Origin: Peteryoungia ipomoeae
GTDB lineage: Bacteria; Pseudomonadota; Alphaproteobacteria; Rhizobiales; Rhizobiaceae
NCBI RefSeq assembly: GCF_004912165.1
Contig: NZ_STGV01000001.1
Span: forward strand, 806,001 to 870,000
Length of the DNA: 64,000 bases
Reading direction: 5' to 3'
Below are positions 16,939-25,419 of the stretch, in pieces (the stretch's first letter is position 1; each line of letters opens with the position of its first letter). The notes under the pieces are model-generated. The model worked only from the letters and a program-made list of their open reading frames with translations. It searched no databases and was not told the origin of the DNA. Made by a program: the position numbers and the translations under genes.

Positions 16939-18183
16939 TCAGGCGAAGAAGCTTCGCGCATAATCGAGAGCGTCGGCCAATGCGTCGACTTCCTCCCGCG
17001 TATTGTAGAGCCCGAATGACGCGCGGCAGGTGGATGTCACCCCGAATCGAGCGAGCAGCGGCTGGGCGCAATGGGTGCCCGCCCGCACAGCCACACCGCG
17101 GCGGTCGATCATCGTCGAGACGTCGTGGGCATGGATGCCGGCAAGCTCGAAGGAGAAGATCGCACCCTTGCCCGGCGCATTGCCGATGATCCGCAGCGAA
17201 TTGATCGCCGACAGACGCTCATGGGCATAGGCGCGAAGGCTCTCCTCATGCGCCGCAATATTGTCTCGGCCAAGGCTTTCCATGTAATCGAGCGCATAGC
17301 CCAGTCCGATCGCCTGGACGATGGGCGGCGTGCCGGCCTCGAAACGGTGCGGCGGCTCGTTGTAGGTGACGCGATCCTCCGAGACCTCGACGATCATTTC
17401 GCCACCGCCCATGAAGGGATCCATGTCCTTCAGGCGATCCATTTTCCCCCAGAGCACGCCGATGCCCGAGGGGCCGTAAAGCTTGTGTCCGGTCACGGCA
17501 TACCAGTCGCAGCCAAGATCCTGCACATCGACCGCCATGTGTACCGCGCCTTGGCTGCCATCGACCATGACGGCGATGCCGCGCTCACGGGCGATCCGGC
17601 AGACCTCCTTGATCGGAACAACAGTGCCGAGCGCGTTCGACATATGGGTGATCGCGATCAGCTTGGTACGTTCGGTCAGGCAGGCCTCGAAAGCCTCCAT
17701 ATCGAAGGCGCCGTCGTCCGTTACCGGTGCCCAGACAAGCTTGGCTCCCTTGCGCTCCCTGACGAAGTGCCAAGGCACGATGTTGGAGTGGTGCTCCATG
17801 ATCGAGAGTACGATCTCGTCGCCCTCGCCGATGTGCTTCATGCCCCAGCCATAGGCAACCGTGTTGATCGCCTCCGTCGAGGACTTGGTGAAGATCACCT
17901 CGTCAATCGAAGGGGCATTCAGGAAGCCGCGCACCTTTTCGCGCGCAGCCTCGTAGGCATCCGTCGCGGCATTGGACAGGAAATGCAGGCCGCGATGCAC
18001 ATTGGCATATTCACTGGAATAGGCATGCGCGATCGCATCGATCACCTGGCTCGGCTTCTGGGCCGAAGCGGCATTGTCGAGATAGACCAGCTTTTTTCCA
18101 TAGACCTCGCGCGACAGGATCGGGAAATCCCGCCTGACAGCTTCGACATCATATCCTGCCCGTGCCGCGATCGTGTCAGCCAT
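16939..18183 (-). CDS. sufS: Cysteine desulfurase SufS (class II)
   Basis: 414 residues, normal for SufS. The pyridoxal phosphate Lys is in VTGHKLYGPSGIG, and the catalytic Cys is in RAGTHCAQPLL. The short loop around that Cys marks the class II type. SufS abstracts sulfur from cysteine for the SufBCD scaffold, usually with SufE as acceptor; no sufE is present here. The ATG overlaps the sufD stop by 8 bp, so translation is coupled. In Agrobacterium this copy corresponds to sufS1 of sufS2BCDS1XA. Confidence 0.94.
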   Translation of the reverse strand: MADTIAARAGYDVEAVRRDFPILSREVYGKKLVYLDNAASAQKPSQVIDAIAHAYSSEYANVHRGLHFLSNAATDAYEAAREKVRGFLNAPSIDEVIFTKSSTEAINTVAYGWGMKHIGEGDEIVLSIMEHHSNIVPWHFVRERKGAKLVWAPVTDDGAFDMEAFEACLTERTKLIAITHMSNALGTVVPIKEVCRIARERGIAVMVDGSQGAVHMAVDVQDLGCDWYAVTGHKLYGPSGIGVLWGKMDRLKDMDPFMGGGEMIVEVSEDRVTYNEPPHRFEAGTPPIVQAIGLGYALDYMESLGRDNIAAHEESLRAYAHERLSAINSLRIIGNAPGKGAIFSFELAGIHAHDVSTMIDRRGVAVRAGTHCAQPLLARFGVTSTCRASFGLYNTREEVDALADALDYARSFFA

Positions 18184-19453
18184 GGTGCTCCAGCCAGTCG
18201 GTGATGATCTCCTCCAGCGCTTCGACGAGCGGCTCATTTTCGAGCTCCTCGACGATCTCGGCGACAAAGCCGTTGATCAGCAGCGCCCGTGCCTTCTTTT
18301 CCGGAATGCCACGCGACATCAGGTAGTAGAGATGGCTCTTCTCGATGTCGGCAACCGTCGCGCCATGGGCGCACTGCACGTCGTCGGCGAAGATCTCGAG
18401 CTCTGGCTTTACCGAGAACTCGCATTCATCGGACATCAGCAGCGTGTTGCAGGCCATGCGGGCGTCGGTCTTCTGGGCATCGGGCGCCACCCGGATCATG
18501 CCCTGGAAGACGCCCCGGGCGCGATCGAAGACGACATTGCGGATGATCTCCGTGGAGGTCGTGTTCGGCACATCGTGGCCGAGCGTCATCGTCACATCGG
18601 TATGGGTGTCGCCACCGAGCAGATTGACGGCGCGCAACATGAAGTCGGAGCCTTCGCCCGCGGTCTTCACATGTACTTCCTGACGCACCAGCTTGCCACC
18701 GGCATTGATGATGAACAGACGGAACTTGGCATCGGCGCCCAGTTCGACACGGATCTGACCGAGATGGGTGTCGGCATCGCCCTCACCCTGCAGGATGATC
18801 CAGGTGATTTCCGCGCCGTCGCCAAGCTTCAGGTCCGCAACGACGGATGCGAGTGCGGCCGAACCGCTCTGGCCGATATGGCGCTCGATGACGGTTGCCT
18901 TGGAGCCCCTGCCGAAATTGGCCGGGAAGCGCAGGTGCAACTGGCCAGCGGCGTGAACGGACTGAAGCTCGATCGGCGCCTCGATTTCGGCGTCGTCGGC
19001 GACGTCAACAATCAGGCCGTCGCGCACAAATGCGCCGTTGATGCGTCCGATCGTATCGTCGCCGTTGAAAGGCGTCAGCCCCTCGGCGGCGGTACCGCTC
19101 AGCAGCGCATCGCGGTAGAGCGTTACGCTCAAGCCGTCGGGAAGCGCTGACGGGGTCTGTGCCACGCCCTGCAGGACATTGAGGACCGTTGCACCGGATA
19201 CCAATGCGTCGGCCGCCCTGGCAATTGCCTGGGGCTCATCAGCCGGCAACGCCCGCAGCAAGGCCTTGAGGTCGGTGTAGTGGAATGTCTCGACGCGTCT
19301 CGTCGGAAGTCCCTGGCGCTTCAGCACGTCAAACAGGCCGTCACGCTTCTGCAGCACGGCGCCGTCGCCGGGCAGGCTGCCGATCTGTTGGGTATAGGCG
19401 TCGATGAGCTGGGTCTCGGCCACAGTGAGCCGGTTTGCCGCTTGCAATGTCAT
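18176..19453 (-). CDS. sufD: Fe-S cluster assembly scaffold protein SufD
   Basis: 425 residues of the SufB/SufD family. The C-terminal beta-helix block contains KPELEIFADDVQCAHGATV and the end SRGIPEKKARALLINGFVAEIVEEL, both typical of SufD. The N-terminal helical part includes RRVETFHYTDL. SufD joins SufB and SufC in the SufBC2D scaffold and is linked to iron acquisition for the cluster. It lies 30 bp after sufC. Confidence 0.94.
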   Translation of the reverse strand: MTLQAANRLTVAETQLIDAYTQQIGSLPGDGAVLQKRDGLFDVLKRQGLPTRRVETFHYTDLKALLRALPADEPQAIARAADALVSGATVLNVLQGVAQTPSALPDGLSVTLYRDALLSGTAAEGLTPFNGDDTIGRINGAFVRDGLIVDVADDAEIEAPIELQSVHAAGQLHLRFPANFGRGSKATVIERHIGQSGSAALASVVADLKLGDGAEITWIILQGEGDADTHLGQIRVELGADAKFRLFIINAGGKLVRQEVHVKTAGEGSDFMLRAVNLLGGDTHTDVTMTLGHDVPNTTSTEIIRNVVFDRARGVFQGMIRVAPDAQKTDARMACNTLLMSDECEFSVKPELEIFADDVQCAHGATVADIEKSHLYYLMSRGIPEKKARALLINGFVAEIVEELENEPLVEALEEIITDWLEHHG

Positions 19454-19483
19454 CGTTGCTACTCCTTTAAAACTTGAAACCGC

Positions 19484-20239
19484 TTAGGCTGCCTGACCGG
19501 TGATGTCGGCGTAACCATTGGCTTCGAGTTCAAGCGCCAGTTCCTTGTCGCCCGACTTGATGATCTGGCCCTTGTAGAGGACGTGAACACTGTCCGGCAC
19601 GATGTAATCGAGCAGGCGCTGGTAGTGGGTGATCACGACGGTCGCACGATCCGGGCGCTTCAGAGCGTTGACGCCGTCAGCAACAATCTTCAGCGCATCG
19701 ATGTCGAGGCCGGAATCAGTTTCGTCGAGGATGCAGAGCTTCGGCTCGAGCAGCGCCATCTGCAGGATTTCGGCGCGCTTCTTCTCACCGCCGGAGAAGC
19801 CGACATTCAGCGGACGCTTCAGCATGTCCGGGTTGATCTTCAACTCGCCGGCAGCTTCCTTGACGCGGCGGATGAACTCCGGCGTCGTCAGCTCGTCCTC
19901 GCCACGCGCCTTGCGCTGCGAATTCATCGCAACCTTCAGGAACTGCATGGTGGCAACGCCCGGGATTTCCACCGGGTACTGGAAGGCGAGGAAGATGCCC
20001 TTGGCGGCGCGCTCGGCCGGGTCGAGTTCAAGAATGCTCTCGCCGTTATAGAGGATGTCGCCTTCGGTGACTTCGTAGTCTTCGCGGCCCGACAAGATGT
20101 AGGAGAGCGTCGACTTGCCCGATCCGTTCGGACCCATGATGGCAGCCACTTCGCCGGCCTTAACGGTCAGGTTCAGACCGCGGATGATTTCGGTGCCGTC
20201 TTCGGCGATGCGGGCATGGAGGTTTCTGATTTCAAGCAT
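19484..20239 (-). CDS. sufC: Fe-S cluster assembly ATPase SufC
   Basis: 251-residue soluble ABC-type ATPase. Walker A GPNGSGKST is at residues 36-44, the signature is FSGGEKKR, and Walker B is LCILDETDSGLD, where the extra Glu-Thr-Asp pattern is characteristic of SufC. ATP binding drives conformational change of the SufBC2D scaffold. The ATG at 20239 has AGGAAGACAGAC before it. A GIY-YIG gene with flanking repeats separates it from sufB by 540 bp, an unusual gap in an otherwise tight operon. Confidence 0.95.
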   Translation of the reverse strand: MLEIRNLHARIAEDGTEIIRGLNLTVKAGEVAAIMGPNGSGKSTLSYILSGREDYEVTEGDILYNGESILELDPAERAAKGIFLAFQYPVEIPGVATMQFLKVAMNSQRKARGEDELTTPEFIRRVKEAAGELKINPDMLKRPLNVGFSGGEKKRAEILQMALLEPKLCILDETDSGLDIDALKIVADGVNALKRPDRATVVITHYQRLLDYIVPDSVHVLYKGQIIKSGDKELALELEANGYADITGQAA

Positions 20240-20319
20240 GTCTGTCTTCCTGTCCATCGGGCGGTTCAAGGGCCGCCTGTCGTTTCCTGTTGCGCCGCTG
20301 GGCGCCTGTTCTTCATTTC

Positions 20320-20354
20320 GTCATCCTCAGGCTCGTCCCGAGGATCTACTGCCG
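20320..20354. repeat. 35-bp palindromic repeat, left copy (REP-like)
   Basis: The 35 bases match the copy at 20715-20749 in inverted orientation at 32 of 35 positions. The unit begins GTCATCCTCAGG, continues through TCCCGAGG and ends ATCTACTGCCG. CCTCAGG and its partner CCCGAGG make an internal hairpin. It ends 2 bp from the stop codon of the GIY-YIG gene. The form resembles the extragenic palindromes that are common in rhizobial genomes. Confidence 0.88.
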
Positions 20355-20356
20355 TA

Positions 20357-20698
20357 TCAGTTATAGTCCGACCATTGCGGTGAGCTCGGGTGCGGTGAGT
20401 AGATGTTTTCGATCTCGTAAATCCGGTCGCAGAGATCGAGCCATGTCGGGTTTAACCCTTCGATCAGCTTGATCTTCCAGTCCCGCAGATAGCGCTTCAG
20501 AGACTTCTCTCGTCTGATCGCGAGGACGATGTTCGGATGCTGCTCGAACCACACCAAGAGCTTTGCATGGTATCTGGACGTAAAACCTTTCCTCACTTCA
20601 TTCCGGTGCTCCCATATGCGCCCCTCAAGGTCGCTGGTCACACCGGTGTAAATCACACCACGTGGCTTGTCCGACATCATGTAAACGAAGCCGGACAT
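20357..20698 (-). CDS. GIY-YIG domain nuclease (COG2827/URI-like), bracketed by inverted repeats
   Basis: 113 residues. Tyr6 in FVYMM and the IYTG of VIYTGV (about 16-19) form the GIY-YIG core, R27 in EGRIWEHR is the expected catalytic Arg, and E64 in REKSLKRY is the likely metal-binding Glu. The domain is complete and seems intact. Such stand-alone GIY-YIG proteins have no established role, although the fold is that of UvrC and homing nucleases. The gene lies between sufB and sufC in their direction and its stop and start are 2 and 16 bp from matching inverted 35-bp palindromes, so it looks like a small inserted unit. Confidence 0.9.
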   Translation of the reverse strand: MSGFVYMMSDKPRGVIYTGVTSDLEGRIWEHRNEVRKGFTSRYHAKLLVWFEQHPNIVLAIRREKSLKRYLRDWKIKLIEGLNPTWLDLCDRIYEIENIYSPHPSSPQWSDYN

Positions 20699-20714
20699 CG
20701 TGCATCAGCCTTGC

Positions 20715-20749
20715 CGGCAGTAGATCCTCGGGACAAGCCCGAGAATGAC
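20715..20749. repeat. 35-bp palindromic repeat, right copy (REP-like)
   Basis: The sequence starts CGGCAGTAGATCCTCGGG and ends CCCGAGAATGAC. Its reverse complement differs from the left copy at 3 of 35 positions. CTCGGG and CCCGAG form an internal hairpin. It lies 16 bp upstream of the GIY-YIG start codon and about 30 bp after the sufB stop. Confidence 0.88.
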
Positions 20750-20778
20750 GACCGCAACTGGCTGTGTGCGCCCCCTCA

Positions 20779-22248
20779 TTACCCGACCGAACCCTCAAGC
20801 GAGATGTTGATCAGCTTCTGCGCTTCAACCGCAAATTCCATCGGCAGCTGCTGGATGACGTCGCGGACGAAGCCGTTGACGATGAGCGCGATCGCCTCTT
20901 CTTCCGGGATGCCGCGCTGCATGGCGTAGAACTTCTGGTCCTCGGAGATCTTCGAGGTCGTCGCCTCGTGCTCCACCTTGGCCGTCGAATTCTTCACCTC
21001 GATGTAAGGCACAGTATGCGCGCCGCAGGTGTCACCGATCAGGAGCGAATCGCAATTGGTGAAGTTGCGCGCGTTCTCCGCCTTGCGATGCATCGAGACC
21101 TGGCCGCGATAGGTATTCTGCGACACGCCGGCCGAGATGCCCTTCGAGATGATCCGGCTCTTGGTGTTCTTGCCGAGATGGATCATCTTGGTGCCGCTGT
21201 CGACCTGCTGATGGCCGTTCGAGACGGCGATCGAGTAGAACTCGCCCTGGCTGTCGTCACCGCGGAGAATGCAGGACGGATATTTCCAGGTGATCGCAGA
21301 GCCGGTCTCGACCTGCGTCCAGGAGATCTTCGAACGCGCACCACGGCAATCGCCACGCTTGGTGACGAAGTTGTAGATGCCGCCCTTGCCGTCCTTGTCG
21401 CCCGGATACCAGTTCTGAACGGTCGAATATTTGATCTCGGCATCATCGAGCGCCACGAGTTCGACGACCGCTGCATGCAGCTGGTTTTCATCGCGCTGGG
21501 GTGCGGTGCAGCCTTCGAGATAGGAGACGTAGGCGCCTTCCTCCGCAACGATCAGGGTGCGCTCGAACTGGCCGGTGTTCTTCTCGTTGATGCGGAAATA
21601 GGTCGAGAGTTCCATCGGGCAGCGAACGCCCTTCGGGATGAAGACGAAGGAACCGTCAGTGAAAACAGCCGAGTTCAGCGTCGCATAATAGTTGTCGGTA
21701 ACCGGAACGACGGTACCGAGATACTTCTTCACCAGTTCCGGATGCTCGCGCACGGCTTCCGAGATCGACATGAAGATCACGCCGGCCTTCTTCAGCTCTT
21801 CCTTGAAGGTGGTCACGACCGAAACCGAATCGAAGACGGCATCGACGGCGATCTTCGACGTCTGCACGCCAGCCAGCATTTCCTGCTCTTTCAGCGGAAT
21901 GCCGAGCTTTTCATAGACCTTCAGAAGTTCGGGATCGACTTCGTCCAGCGACTTCGGGCCTGCAGCCGTCTTCGGCGCGGCGTAATAATAGATGTCGTTG
22001 AAGTCGATCTTCGGATAGTCGACACGAGCCCAGGTCGGCTCTTCCATCGTCAGCCAGCGCCGGTAGGCGTCGAGGCGCCATTCCAGCATCCATTCCGGCT
22101 CCTGCTTCTTTGCCGAGATGAAGCGGACGATATCCTCGGACAGGCCCTTGGGCGCCTTGTCGACTTCGATCGTGGTTTCAAAACCATACTTGTACTGATC
22201 CACATCGATCTGGCGGACCTGATCGATCGTTTCCTGCACAGCAGCCAT
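20779..22248 (-). CDS. sufB: Fe-S cluster assembly scaffold protein SufB
   Basis: 489 residues. Family blocks include [29 protein letters not shown] and [21 protein letters not shown], the last with the conserved Cys region of the scaffold. The C-terminal end [19 protein letters not shown] matches SufB. SufB builds the nascent Fe-S cluster with SufC and SufD. The ATG at 22248 has TTGGAGAACGACC before it; the longer frame to 22314 is rejected. It lies 140 bp after sufS2. Confidence 0.96.
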   Translation of the reverse strand: MAAVQETIDQVRQIDVDQYKYGFETTIEVDKAPKGLSEDIVRFISAKKQEPEWMLEWRLDAYRRWLTMEEPTWARVDYPKIDFNDIYYYAAPKTAAGPKSLDEVDPELLKVYEKLGIPLKEQEMLAGVQTSKIAVDAVFDSVSVVTTFKEELKKAGVIFMSISEAVREHPELVKKYLGTVVPVTDNYYATLNSAVFTDGSFVFIPKGVRCPMELSTYFRINEKNTGQFERTLIVAEEGAYVSYLEGCTAPQRDENQLHAAVVELVALDDAEIKYSTVQNWYPGDKDGKGGIYNFVTKRGDCRGARSKISWTQVETGSAITWKYPSCILRGDDSQGEFYSIAVSNGHQQVDSGTKMIHLGKNTKSRIISKGISAGVSQNTYRGQVSMHRKAENARNFTNCDSLLIGDTCGAHTVPYIEVKNSTAKVEHEATTSKISEDQKFYAMQRGIPEEEAIALIVNGFVRDVIQQLPMEFAVEAQKLINISLEGSVG

Positions 22249-22388
22249 GGTCGTTCTCCAATCTTGCCGGGCCAAATTCCGGCAGCTTGTTAACGTTGGG
22301 CGGTGTCCCGCCATATTTAAGGTTTCCGAGCCATCATTTCACCCCTCTTGGCAAGGGAAAACGACGTGCGGCCCGAATTTTCGCCGCC

Positions 22389-23555
22389 TCAGGCGGCCTG
22401 CCCCGCCGGTTTGCGGCGGGCAGCAATCTTTGCAAAGGCGCCCAGAAAGCGATCGATGTCGCTGTCCGTCGTATCAGTACCGATAGACAAGCGAAGCGCC
22501 CCGGTTGCGGCATGCTCGCCCATGGCGGTCAGCACGTGGCTTGCACCCACCTTGCCCGATGAGCAGGCGGCACCGGCCGACAAAGCCACGCCTTCGAGAT
22601 CAAACGCGATCTGCCCGGTTTCCGCCTTCAGCCCCGGCAGATGAAAAAAGCTCGTATTGCCGACCCGCGCTTCACCTCGTCCGTAGATCACCGTGTCCGG
22701 CGCCACCGACAGCATGGCTTGCTCAGCCCGATCGCGAAGTGCCGCCACATGCGCATTCCGCTCAACCAGGCCCGCCGCCATTTCGCGCGCAGCAGCGCCG
22801 AAGCCGGCGATCGCCGCGAGATTTTCAGTACCGGCGCGATGCCCCTTCTCCTGGCCACCACCACGCACCAGAGGTTCCGGCATCAAGGTCTCGCCACGCG
22901 ACACCAGAGCACCGACACCCTTGGGGCCACCCAGCTTGTGGGCCGAGAGGATCAGGAAATCCGCGCCGAGTTCAGAGATCGACAGAGGAATGCGCCCTAC
23001 CGCCTGCACGGCATCCACCACCAGCAGCCCACCTGACTTCTTTACGACGGCGAAGATCTCCTGGATTGGCTGGATAATGCCGGTTTCATTGTTGACCAGC
23101 ATCACCGCGACGAGTGGAAGGCCAGCGGAAAGATCGTGCGCGGCCAGGGTTGATGACAGGGCGTCGAGGTCGATCACACCGGTCCGCGTGACCGGAATTT
23201 CGGACACGGCATCGGCAGCAAAGCGCCCGCCTGCTCTCACAGCCGGATGCTCGATCGCCGAGACATAGAGCCGACCGAGCGTCACGCGCGATTTGCCCAT
23301 GCGATAGACTGGCGACAACACGTGATTGGCGGCTTCGGTCGCGCTTGCGGTAAATGTCACATGCGCCGGGTCGGCCATAACAAGAGCTGCCACATCACGC
23401 CGCGCCTTCTCAATGGCAGCACGCGCCGCACGCCCTTCGGCGTGAACGGATGAGGGGTTGCCCGGCATTGCCAGCGCCTCGACCATGGCATCGCGCGCCA
23501 CGCCCATCAGGGGCGCAGTGGCGTTCCAGTCCAGATATATGCGCTCTGCAGCCAT
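22389..23555 (-). CDS. sufS2: Cysteine desulfurase, NifS/IscS-like (SufS2)
   Basis: 388 residues of the class I type, distinct from SufS at 16939-18183. The pyridoxal phosphate Lys is in LSAHKLGGPKGVG, and the catalytic Cys is in GAACSSGKVGAS, with the longer flexible loop of IscS and NifS. It is the first gene of the suf operon; in Agrobacterium the same order is called sufS2BCDS1XA. The start at 23555 (MAAERIYLDWNATAPL) is chosen because the family N-terminus begins there; an ATG 6 codons upstream is possible. Confidence 0.88.
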   Translation of the reverse strand: MAAERIYLDWNATAPLMGVARDAMVEALAMPGNPSSVHAEGRAARAAIEKARRDVAALVMADPAHVTFTASATEAANHVLSPVYRMGKSRVTLGRLYVSAIEHPAVRAGGRFAADAVSEIPVTRTGVIDLDALSSTLAAHDLSAGLPLVAVMLVNNETGIIQPIQEIFAVVKKSGGLLVVDAVQAVGRIPLSISELGADFLILSAHKLGGPKGVGALVSRGETLMPEPLVRGGGQEKGHRAGTENLAAIAGFGAAAREMAAGLVERNAHVAALRDRAEQAMLSVAPDTVIYGRGEARVGNTSFFHLPGLKAETGQIAFDLEGVALSAGAACSSGKVGASHVLTAMGEHAATGALRLSIGTDTTDSDIDRFLGAFAKIAARRKPAGQAA

Positions 23556-23682
23556 CAGGGCTAAGCACTCCATGCATAAGACAGCGCATTTTTCTTGAAA
23601 TTGCCGTCGGGCTTGCCTTAAGACACCTTCACCCCGGATGCGCCGCCATCCAATTTCGAACGGTTCTAAACTTCGTTCTAGA

Positions 23683-23712
23683 AAAGCTGAGTGACCTCGT
23701 CAAGTCAGCTTT
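23683..23712. promoter_or_regulatory. Dyad with TGA-N9-TCA core, candidate iron-responsive operator of suf
   Basis: AAAGCTGA (23683-23690) and TCAGCTTT (23705-23712) are inverted repeats, and TGA (23688-23690) followed by exactly nine bases and TCA (23700-23702) matches the IRO box bound by RirA in Rhizobium. It lies about 130 bp upstream of sufS2 and 48 bp upstream of the divergent hydrolase gene. RirA control of suf is known in Agrobacterium; assignment here is by pattern only. Confidence 0.4.
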
Positions 23713-23759
23713 CTAATTTGGTGTTGACGAACCGCAAAAATATCAGGGACCGGAACCTA

Positions 23760-24437
23760 ATGCCCGAAGTGATTTTCAACGGCCCCGCCGGCCGTCTCGA
23801 AGGCCGTTATCAGCCCTCCAAGGAAAAAAGCGCCCCTATTGCCATCATCCTGCATCCGCACCCGCAATTCGGCGGCACGATGAACAATCAGATCGTCTAC
23901 CAGCTGTTCTACATGTTCCAGAAGCGGGGCTTCACGACGCTGCGTTTCAACTTCCGCAGCATTGGCCGCAGCCAGGGCGAGTTCGACCATGGCGCAGGCG
24001 AGTTGTCGGACGCGGCCTCTGCCCTCGACTGGGTTCAGAGCCTGCATCCGGATTCGAAGAGCTGCTGGGTTGCCGGCTATTCCTTCGGCGCCTGGATCGG
24101 CATGCAGCTTCTAATGCGCCGTCCGGAAATCGAAGGCTTCATGTCGATTGCGCCGCAGCCGAACATCTACGACTTCTCCTTCCTCGCCCCCTGCCCGTCT
24201 TCGGGCCTGATCATCAATGGTGACAGTGACAAGGTGGCCCCGGAGAAGGATGTGATCGGCCTCGTCGACAAGCTGAAGACGCAGAAGGGCATCCTGATCA
24301 CCCACAAGACGGTACCGGGCGCGAACCACTTCTTCAACGGCCAGGTGGAAACGCTGATGGCCGAATGCGAGGACTACCTCGACCGTCGCCTTGAAGGCGA
24401 ACTCGTTCCCGAACCGGCCGCCAAGCGGATCCGGTAA
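23760..24437 (+). CDS. Alpha/beta hydrolase (COG2945)
   Basis: 225 residues with an alpha/beta hydrolase fold. The nucleophile elbow GYSFGAW provides the catalytic Ser, HPHPQFGGTMNN near residues 35-45 is the family oxyanion region, and the catalytic His is likely in GANHFF. It is related to COG2945 hydrolases, which are commonly found next to rhizobial suf genes; substrate unknown. It is divergent from sufS2 and shares the intergenic region with the candidate iron box. A perfect terminator follows. Confidence 0.88.
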   Translation: MPEVIFNGPAGRLEGRYQPSKEKSAPIAIILHPHPQFGGTMNNQIVYQLFYMFQKRGFTTLRFNFRSIGRSQGEFDHGAGELSDAASALDWVQSLHPDSKSCWVAGYSFGAWIGMQLLMRRPEIEGFMSIAPQPNIYDFSFLAPCPSSGLIINGDSDKVAPEKDVIGLVDKLKTQKGILITHKTVPGANHFFNGQVETLMAECEDYLDRRLEGELVPEPAAKRIR

Positions 24438-24457
24438 GGTCGAAGAGTAAAATCAAG

Positions 24458-24479
24458 TGGCGCGGAATGATCCGCGCCA
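24458..24479 (+). terminator. Terminator of the alpha/beta hydrolase gene
   Basis: TGGCGCGGA and TCCGCGCCA make a 9-bp perfect stem with a 4-nt loop, followed by TTTGCTTTT. Confidence 0.87.
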
Positions 24480-24549
24480 TTTGCTTTTCAGGGTTCGCCA
24501 ACACGTTTTCCGAACCAGATTGTGCCGCGATCATGGAGTGCTTCCAACC

Positions 24550-25416
24550 ATGACTTCAGAGATGAGCTTTGACGCAGTCGGCCTCGCGGGCGGTGGAAAC
24601 CGTTGCTACTGGCAGAGTGGGTTTCTCAAAGCCTTCAGCGAGCATCAGCCGCTCAACCCGCGTTTCTATGTCTCGCTCTCGGCCGGTGCCTATCATGGCG
24701 CGATGTTCCTAGCCGGCGTCGGCGACAGGGTGCGTGAATCGGCCTTCGCCTTCGCCGAAAAGGGCCATCGCGGCGTCGACTGGAAAGCATTGCGGCGGCG
24801 GGAATCGCCGCTCGTCGTCGGGTCGCTGTTCCGGCAGCTGCTCGCAAGCGAATTCGGTGAAGCGGAACTTGTGGCTCTCAAGGCGGCGCCGCCGATGCTC
24901 ATCCAGTTGTCCGGCCTGCCGGACTGGATGCCGGGCGCGCTCGGCGCCCTCGGCTCGATCGGTGCCTATCAGATCGAGAAGCTCCTGACTGACGGAACCC
25001 ATTCCAGGGCGGGCCTGCGCCTGCGCCTGCGGCCCACCTGGATTTCGACCCACAATCTGAATTATCCTGGCGAGCTCGTCGATGCCCTGATGGCGACCTC
25101 TTCGGTGCCGCCCTTCATGCCGGTCGGCCGGCTGCGTGGTCGTGCCTATCTTGATGGCGGACTTGTCGACAATCCGCCACTGATCAAACTCAAGGAGGTC
25201 GAGAGCAAGGGCTGGCGCACCCTGCTTCTCTCCACGCGCTTTGGTCGCACGCCACCGCAGGCGCCAAACCGCATCGTTGTCGGCCCGAGTGAGGACATTC
25301 CGGTGAGCAAGTTTGCTGTCGGTGACGCCGCCGGCATCCGGCATGCCTATGAGGTGGGTCTGAGAGACGGGCGCGCCTTTGCCCGAATGGGTCTCTCCGC
25401 TGATCCAGTCCAGTAG
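24550..25416 (+). CDS. Patatin-like phospholipase family protein
   Basis: 288 residues. The oxyanion loop is GLAGGGNRCYW near residues 11-21, the nucleophile elbow is SLSAGAYHG, where the usual leading Gly is replaced by Leu, and the Asp of the catalytic dyad is in YLDGGLVDNPP near residue 200. All elements of a Ser-Asp lipid acyl hydrolase are therefore present. No signal peptide. The ATG at 24550 is chosen because the patatin domain starts just after it; longer upstream frames run through the previous terminator. Substrate unknown. Confidence 0.85.
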   Translation: MTSEMSFDAVGLAGGGNRCYWQSGFLKAFSEHQPLNPRFYVSLSAGAYHGAMFLAGVGDRVRESAFAFAEKGHRGVDWKALRRRESPLVVGSLFRQLLASEFGEAELVALKAAPPMLIQLSGLPDWMPGALGALGSIGAYQIEKLLTDGTHSRAGLRLRLRPTWISTHNLNYPGELVDALMATSSVPPFMPVGRLRGRAYLDGGLVDNPPLIKLKEVESKGWRTLLLSTRFGRTPPQAPNRIVVGPSEDIPVSKFAVGDAAGIRHAYEVGLRDGRAFARMGLSADPVQ

Positions 25417-25419
25417 CCC

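Noticed and set aside
20764-22293. 509-codon open frame opposite sufB
   Set aside because: Shadow of sufB on the other strand.
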